A DNA stretch of 64,000 nucleotides from a virus. Position numbers and translations under genes: made by a program. The DNA lies in the IMG/VR virus record IMGVR_UViG_3300032562_000014, positions 1 to 64,000 of that record. The stretch is one strand, 5' to 3'. Below, piece by piece: positions 59,745-64,000 of the stretch. Within the stretch, counting starts at the first letter, position 1, and each line of letters starts with the position of its first letter. The notes under the pieces were generated by a model. It ran no database searches. It was not told the origin of the DNA and saw only the letters and a program-made list of their open reading frames with translations.

Positions 59745-59820
59745 AAAGCCCAATCGATCGTTGAACCCTGAACGGTGCCATCGACACCTCAGCTCAATAG
59801 TAGCAACCAGTCTGGACAAC
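59745..59820 (+). ncRNA. Dispersed noncoding element, copy B
   Basis: 76 bases downstream of the 1253-residue gene, homologous to copy A at 8350-8424 through four blocks including the 15-base TGAACGGTGCCATCG. The small stem is GGTG/CACC here. The surrounding noncoding region runs from 59738 to 60022 and also contains the hairpin at 59836 and the promoter at 59970. Confidence 0.5.
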
Positions 59821-59824
59821 AACT

Positions 59825-59855
59825 AAAAAAAGGAAGGCCTCCGAGAACGGAGGCC
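59825..59855 (-). terminator. Terminator-like hairpin, minus-strand orientation
   Basis: GGCCTCCG (59836-59843), loop AGAA, CGGAGGCC (59848-59855). A run of seven A precedes it on the plus strand, so the U-tract follows the hairpin only on the minus strand. No minus-strand gene is seen upstream of it, so it either blocks antisense transcription or is a plus-strand RNA structure next to element B. Confidence 0.5.
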
Positions 59856-59969
59856 ACAAGTAAGGCTACGACAACAAATCGTGGCCATCCCTCATTAATC
59901 ACACAACAACGTGGTGTAAAAATGACAACGGGACAAAAGTAGTGTTTCTAAAAAATATTTCAACAAATA

Positions 59970-60000
59970 TTTGGTGGTGTGAAATAGTTGTGTAATTTTG
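59970..60000 (+). promoter_or_regulatory. Promoter of the packaging operon
   Basis: TTTG (59970-59973), 19 bases, TAATTTTG (59993-60000): full consensus for a Bacteroidota promoter. Expected start near 60007, 16 bases before the ATG at 60023. Confidence 0.75.
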
Positions 60001-60022
60001 TGGAAACAAGTGGAATAATACA

Positions 60023-60202
60023 ATGGGCCGACCACGAGAAGAAGATTCTGAATTATTTGATGTACGTATTAAAGTTATGGGAGAAGACGCTCTTACCATA
60101 AGGAAGTACGTAGAGGATAAGAAGAAGAAGGATCGCCGCAAAACGATTATCAATACTGTAGAGGCAATACTGCTGGAAGCAGCCGAACAGCACAAAAAAT
60201 AA
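60023..60202 (+). CDS. Small RHH/Arc-like DNA-binding protein
   Basis: 59 residues (MGRPREEDSELFDVRIKVMGEDALTIRKYVEDKK...). A beta-strand candidate (LFDVRIKV), then two helices (ALTIRKYVEDKKKKDR and KTIINTVEAILLEAAEQ) fit a ribbon-helix-helix protein, with many Lys/Arg. It sits right behind a full-consensus promoter and ahead of the terminase cluster, so it may regulate that operon. The antisense ORF over it is a shadow. Confidence 0.5.
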   Translation: MGRPREEDSELFDVRIKVMGEDALTIRKYVEDKKKKDRRKTIINTVEAILLEAAEQHKK

Positions 60203-60218
60203 TAGAAAACAGGAAAGC

Positions 60219-60881
60219 ATGACCACATCCCTACTTAACGACTGCCTCCTGCTCCGCGCCGGGACCGAAGAGAAACTACGGGAATACCTTCATTCGGTAA
60301 ACCTGCTGGTGTTTGACCCGTTGTTTGATAGGCTACACAGAACTGATGCTGGGTTAACTGTACCGCAAATCGTACTGTACATACTATGCGCCTACAGTGA
60401 GGACAGTCCTATGATAATACTCCGGCAGGATGTGTTGACAGAGCAGAACAACATCTGTGAGTTCCTGCAAATACCAGAGATATTCAGGCCAGACCTTATC
60501 AACCTGAAAGACTCGCAGATAAAGAGAGTAGCAGTGGATTACGTCAACCAATTCGCCAGCCCGGTGTTTCGCTCCATGATGTTCACGAGAATACAGATAC
60601 GTGACTTTGAAATTGCAATGACCGTAAGGGATTTCAGTGTACTAAAGCCCGGTGACGACAAAGAATATTACTATGATAGCAAAGAGCATGGTAAAATCAC
60701 ATCTGAACACATGAGGCTTTGCAAGCAATTAGCTGACATGGAAAAACAGGTGAAGCAGGACATGAAGAGAATAGAAGGGATGAATGAATTGCTGGACTTT
60801 ATGGATGAGGCGAAGGGAACAAAGAAAGGGAAGGCGGCAAAGAAGCGCGCCACAGGGCACATCGAAAATCAAATAGAATAA
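60219..60881 (+). CDS. Hypothetical protein, candidate small terminase subunit
   Basis: 220 residues. N-terminal helical part (1-110: KLREYLHSVNLLVFDPLFDRLHRTDAGLTVPQIVLYILCAYSED), a middle segment and a Lys/Glu-rich coiled-coil C-terminus (165-215). It begins 16 bp behind the RHH gene in the operon that ends in the large terminase. The helix-rich plan with a coiled coil would suit a small terminase, but no helix-turn-helix signature is clear. Confidence 0.45.
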   Translation: MTTSLLNDCLLLRAGTEEKLREYLHSVNLLVFDPLFDRLHRTDAGLTVPQIVLYILCAYSEDSPMIILRQDVLTEQNNICEFLQIPEIFRPDLINLKDSQIKRVAVDYVNQFASPVFRSMMFTRIQIRDFEIAMTVRDFSVLKPGDDKEYYYDSKEHGKITSEHMRLCKQLADMEKQVKQDMKRIEGMNELLDFMDEAKGTKKGKAAKKRATGHIENQIE

Positions 60882-60913
60882 TTATTTTTTCACACAATAA
60901 AACGACAACAATC

Positions 60914-61720
60914 ATGGATCTTAAAAAAGAATTGCAGCAAATCAAGACAAATAATATTAAGCATCATAATGATGTAGTATCAGAAGTAAAGCTATTATTG
61001 GCTGGGGATGCCAGTGAAGATTTAGCTATAATGCGGCACCTTGCCAGTAACAGCAAGATAGTTAGAGCCGAAGAGGCGCTGGGGCGTAAAATAGAATTGG
61101 AGAAATTGGAGAATGACTACGGGGAAGTATATACAATAGATCAAATAGAAAAACTGTGCATCAAGTATAAACTTAGATTTCTCCCTTCAAGACTATTCAA
61201 GGGGGATTTGCCAGTCACTACCATTCATAAGATAAAGCAGTTTGCTAAAGAAACTACTACATCTATTGATCCTCATTCTCTTAATACAAAATTCTTTATC
61301 ATTGCCCCTGCGGAGTCTTTTGAATTAAATTATGTTTCCGAAAGGGCGGAGCGTGAACGTATCATGAGAGAGAAAGACCCAGTTCTTTTTTATCAGATAG
61401 ATAGCGAGCATTACCGGATGATACACAAATGGGGAAATGACTTCACTATATTCAGAAGGGTAATAGGTTTTATCTGGGAGAATAAAGCACAACATAATTA
61501 CACAATAAAAATATCTTATGTTGCAATCATGAGTGTTATTATCTATTTGCTTGCCTCTACAATCCCTGATGGAGATCATCTTATTGCGTTTACAATCCAC
61601 TTTGCTGGGAGCCTATTGGGAGTCATTTCAATTTTGGTACTTCTTATTGCATATGAGAGAGAGGACAAAGAATGGTGGTCAAAAAATAACTGGAATAACA
61701 CAAGTAAAATGGTGCGATAA
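60914..61720 (+). CDS. Hypothetical protein with two C-terminal membrane segments
   Basis: 268 residues. A soluble N-terminal domain (1-190) with YTIDQIEKLCIKYKLRFLPSRLFKGDLP, then two hydrophobic segments at about 197-215 (ISYVAIMSVIIYLLAS) and 223-245 (IAFTIHFAGSLLGVISILVLLIAY). The last part is charged. It is preceded by a GTG-free ATG start 32 bp behind the previous gene and overlaps the next by 1 base (TAATG). The placement of membrane proteins between packaging genes is a recurrent arrangement in Bacteroidota phages. Function unknown. Confidence 0.6.
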   Translation: MDLKKELQQIKTNNIKHHNDVVSEVKLLLAGDASEDLAIMRHLASNSKIVRAEEALGRKIELEKLENDYGEVYTIDQIEKLCIKYKLRFLPSRLFKGDLPVTTIHKIKQFAKETTTSIDPHSLNTKFFIIAPAESFELNYVSERAERERIMREKDPVLFYQIDSEHYRMIHKWGNDFTIFRRVIGFIWENKAQHNYTIKISYVAIMSVIIYLLASTIPDGDHLIAFTIHFAGSLLGVISILVLLIAYEREDKEWWSKNNWNNTSKMVR

Positions 61721-62127
61721 TGGCTACACTATCAAAAAAATCATGGCACTCATGGCTATTCAGGAGCACCTATGGTGTTCCATTGCCTCAAAATTTGTGT
61801 ACTTACTTTTGGGGCGTTGTATTAGCAGTGATTCTTGCGGTACCATTTGCGATAACGCATATAGTGCATATCTTCACAAAGAAAAGACACTTCACGCATC
61901 TGTGGTTCTCGATCATTCCATATTGGGTATTCAACTTATCAATGAACTGGCGCTATGTATTTGTGTTGTTGGGTATTGTTGTTTTATCGGGATTAGGTTT
62001 TGCGCTATCTTTATTGATGCCTTCACTAAAATCGGAGAATGACAATTTATTCATAGAGCGGTTCAAGGCGTTTAAGGGTAAGTATTGCCCTAAGATAAAT
62101 TGGAGAGAAGAGCCCAATAGCAGCTAA
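61720..62127 (+). CDS. Two-span membrane protein, hypothetical
   Basis: 135 residues. Hydrophobic segments at about 28-52 (TYFWGVVLAVILAVPFAITHIVHIF) and 77-100 (RYVFVLLGIVVLSGLGFALSLLM). It overlaps the upstream gene by 1 base and is probably a functional partner of that membrane protein. The end of the gene and the gap after it contain GCCCAATAGCAGC, shared with element A. No family recognised. Confidence 0.55.
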   Translation: MATLSKKSWHSWLFRSTYGVPLPQNLCTYFWGVVLAVILAVPFAITHIVHIFTKKRHFTHLWFSIIPYWVFNLSMNWRYVFVLLGIVVLSGLGFALSLLMPSLKSENDNLFIERFKAFKGKYCPKINWREEPNSS

Positions 62128-62186
62128 AAGGGGAGGTCGGCGAAGAATCTGAAAACAGGTCACGTAGAGGGTGTAATTGAATAACT

Positions 62187-62672
62187 ATGGAATATAGGGA
62201 ATATCCAGATCAGCAGTTCGCATATATTCTACATCATACCGAAGGCGGCAACGATCCTATGTCTGGAGAAGCGCCGCGAAAAATAGGCGAGATAGTTGGC
62301 GCATCGGACGATGAGGAAGAAATGGTTGCACTTGGTAAGAAGTTGTACCCAAGGCCGACTACATGGGAATGGGATGGTTGGACTATAAATGTGAATACCA
62401 GCACTGATATTGGCAAGGCTAAGTATGCAGCATGGGCAGAAGATAGCAGGAAACGATTTGCATATATTGAAGCACACTCAGAAGAGTATGATTTTATTAA
62501 CTATGGGGAGAATAAAATTTACTTTAAAAAGAACGGATTGCTCGATGATTTAATAAACACTTCTGGGAATGATAAGTCAATGTACGGGACTATGTCCTTT
62601 TTAATTCCGAGTAGCGGTTTGATTGGGCCTGTAGCCCCAATAGAAATTTATACACCAAAGAATAAAGAATGA
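62187..62672 (+). CDS. Hypothetical protein upstream of terminase
   Basis: 161 residues, acidic N-terminus (QFAYILHHTEGGNDPMSGEAPRKIGEIV), a segment with TTWEWDGWTINVNTSTDIGKAKYAAWAEDSRKRFAYIEAHSEEYDFI, and a less ordered C-terminus. No motif recognised. It overlaps the terminase gene by 4 bases (ATGA), so the two are translationally coupled and may be functionally linked. Confidence 0.55.
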   Translation: MEYREYPDQQFAYILHHTEGGNDPMSGEAPRKIGEIVGASDDEEEMVALGKKLYPRPTTWEWDGWTINVNTSTDIGKAKYAAWAEDSRKRFAYIEAHSEEYDFINYGENKIYFKKNGLLDDLINTSGNDKSMYGTMSFLIPSSGLIGPVAPIEIYTPKNKE

Positions 62673-64000
62673 CCTACAACGAAGGGGATATAATAGAGAT
62701 ACCAATCGGGGAGCACATCTTTCGCACCCCACCCGTTCCGCCAAAGCGGGACATCCTCTTCCATGACAAAAAGAAAGCCGACCAATACTGGACGCGCCAG
62801 ACAGACCTGCCAAAAATATTTTACGACTGGCACAATGAAACACATTCCTTCGGAGTAGGCGTAGAACTGGATGCAAAGAAGACAGAGTATCACCCGGACA
62901 GCCCTTCACTGCTTATATCCCTGAGTAAAGAAGACACAGCGCTACTATTCGGCAAGGCAGAAGATGGGAAGGAAGGCTACCAGGTAAGAGAATACAGGCG
63001 AAGGAAAGAAGGAGTATGGTTCTACAACAACGGAGAGCCTACCTACCTTACGGGAGATCACTATGCCGCCTTACAGTGGCTACCCATGCTTGCTTGTGAC
63101 AATGAAGTAGAGCCCGGTAGTGTATATGGGCAATATCTTGAATTTCAGCGCGACTTCTGCTATTTCTTTTTATTGGCAGAAACCACAAAATTTGGCTATG
63201 GTGGGTTAATAGTAAAGCCAAAGAAGACCGGTCTTACGCAGTTGATGTGCTGTATCTGCCTGAACCGAGCAATGATCATGCGCCTGAAGACAATACGCAT
63301 GATGTCCATAACGGAGGCTATCTGCAAAGAAACCAATTTCAAGCTGATAGCCTATGCCATGGAAGGTGTGCCAGCCATCTTAATGCCCACGAAGACAAAG
63401 CAAAATGAGTCAGAGGTTATCTTTGGGCCACCGGCATCATCAAAGCGCAGCGTGAGGAAAACAAAGGAGCAAAACCTTGATTACTTGCACAACTGGCTAT
63501 GCACCGTACCGACCACACGTACTGCCTTTGACTCTATAACCAACTACATAGCATTCATAGATGAGTTTCCAAAGATAAAAGACAGCACCTACCCGAAAGA
63601 ACTGTTTGAAGCCACACTGGTAGCGGTACGTGAAGGCTCCAAAAGGAAAGGCACAGTGTTTGGACTCTCTTACGTACCGGAAATATCCAACAGGTCCTTC
63701 CGCGAGGCAAAGGAGTTATTCATCAATAGCAAGCTAAAGACGGTCAAAAAGAACGAAGAGGGAGAATATGTTGGCCACACCAAAAGCGAGCTCATTTGCT
63801 ATACCCTGTTAGTGCAGCAGGGCATATTCGGATGCTGTGACAAGTACGGCAAGCCGATAGAAGCTAAAGTATGGGGCTTCATCAACAACGAGAAAGAAAA
63901 GGCGAAGGACGACCCGGACAAGCTGCAAGCCATAAAGCGCCAGTACCCATCATCGGAGAACGACCCATGGCAACATGCGATCAGTGACGACTCCCTGTAC
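62669..64000 (+). CDS. terL: Terminase large subunit (truncated by the window end)
   Basis: 444 residues visible; no stop before the window ends. An N-terminal region (1-170) with YWTRQTDLPKIFYDWHNE and GDHYAALQWLPML is typical of podovirus and Bacteroidota terminases. Walker A is degenerate, KPKKTGLTQL at 183-192, instead of the classic GxxxxGK(T/S). Walker B is YIAFIDEFPKI (Asp298-Glu299). The motor segment TRTAFDSITNYIAF is just before it. It packages DNA into the prohead through the portal encoded at 31687. The nuclease domain should lie beyond 64000. Confidence 0.85.
   Translation, partial: MTYNEGDIIEIPIGEHIFRTPPVPPKRDILFHDKKKADQYWTRQTDLPKIFYDWHNETHSFGVGVELDAKKTEYHPDSPSLLISLSKEDTALLFGKAEDGKEGYQVREYRRRKEGVWFYNNGEPTYLTGDHYAALQWLPMLACDNEVEPGSVYGQYLEFQRDFCYFFLLAETTKFGYGGLIVKPKKTGLTQLMCCICLNRAMIMRLKTIRMMSITEAICKETNFKLIAYAMEGVPAILMPTKTKQNESEVIFGPPASSKRSVRKTKEQNLDYLHNWLCTVPTTRTAFDSITNYIAFIDEFPKIKDSTYPKELFEATLVAVREGSKRKGTVFGLSYVPEISNRSFREAKELFINSKLKTVKKNEEGEYVGHTKSELICYTLLVQQGIFGCCDKYGKPIEAKVWGFINNEKEKAKDDPDKLQAIKRQYPSSENDPWQHAISDDSLY

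Noticed and set aside
59745-59820. Element B as a tRNA (reverse strand contains GGTTCAA)
   Set aside because: No T-arm pairing, anticodon arm or acceptor stem can be formed around it.
59899-60228. Minus-strand ORF of 109 residues
   Set aside because: It is antisense to the RHH-like gene at 60023 and its promoter; composition is Ser/Phe-rich noise.
1-64000. Prophage state or integration functions
   Set aside because: No integrase, excisionase, attachment-like repeat or bacterial flanking gene was recognised in the window.

Overview
The window is a contiguous piece of a tailed double-stranded DNA phage (Caudoviricetes). The plus strand carries portal, scaffold-like, major capsid-like, connector and ejection-type genes and ends inside a terminase large subunit, so neither genome end is visible. 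The host is probably a Bacteroidota bacterium. Several promoters fit that phylum's pattern (TTTG, 19 bases, TAnnTTTG), start codons have little Shine-Dalgarno sequence, and three proteins carry signal peptides of the style ending in (N/F)(A/G)Q. The short-tail logic (ring-like proteins followed by very large internal proteins, one with a peptidoglycan hydrolase domain) suggests a podovirus-like particle. The 1639-residue protein recalls the stabilization proteins of crAss-like phages. I do not assign a genus.

Left end (1-4600, minus strand): the replication block. A divergent promoter pair at 4573-4659 drives leftward genes for an HNH nuclease, a PD-(D/E)XK-type nuclease, a DnaD/DUF4373-like initiator with 21-bp iterons inside its coding sequence, a DnaB helicase and a cytosine-methyltransferase-like gene split by a pentanucleotide repeat. 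Rightward from 4678 come an AAA/RecF-like ATPase, an N6-adenine-methylase-like protein and small proteins.

9400-26500 (plus): FN3-bearing structural protein, small membrane proteins, a 1639-residue virion protein, a GH24 endolysin, then a module of three proteins with signal peptides, led by a 2092-residue repetitive fibre-like protein. A minus-strand PAPS-reductase-like gene (11400-12206) with a structured leader sits inside this block.

26476-29844 (minus): a chaperonin operon, a complete GroEL and a 556-residue protein built of several GroES-like domains. Its promoter carries a palindromic operator that is repeated upstream of a ribbon-helix-helix-like gene at 34316-34609, which suggests a two-site regulon.

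29893-64000 (plus): membrane/holin-like proteins, FN3 protein, portal, scaffold-like, major capsid-like protein, neck and tail proteins (including a small Tad2/DUF2829-like protein), a GNAT-like protein, four ejection-type proteins (243, 623, 2316 and 1253 residues), then a promoter and an operon ending in terminase. The 2316-residue protein has an N-terminal GH73-like domain and what looks like a circularly permuted histidine-phosphatase domain. No tRNA, rRNA, CRISPR array, integrase or insertion sequence was recognised. All family assignments were made by eye.
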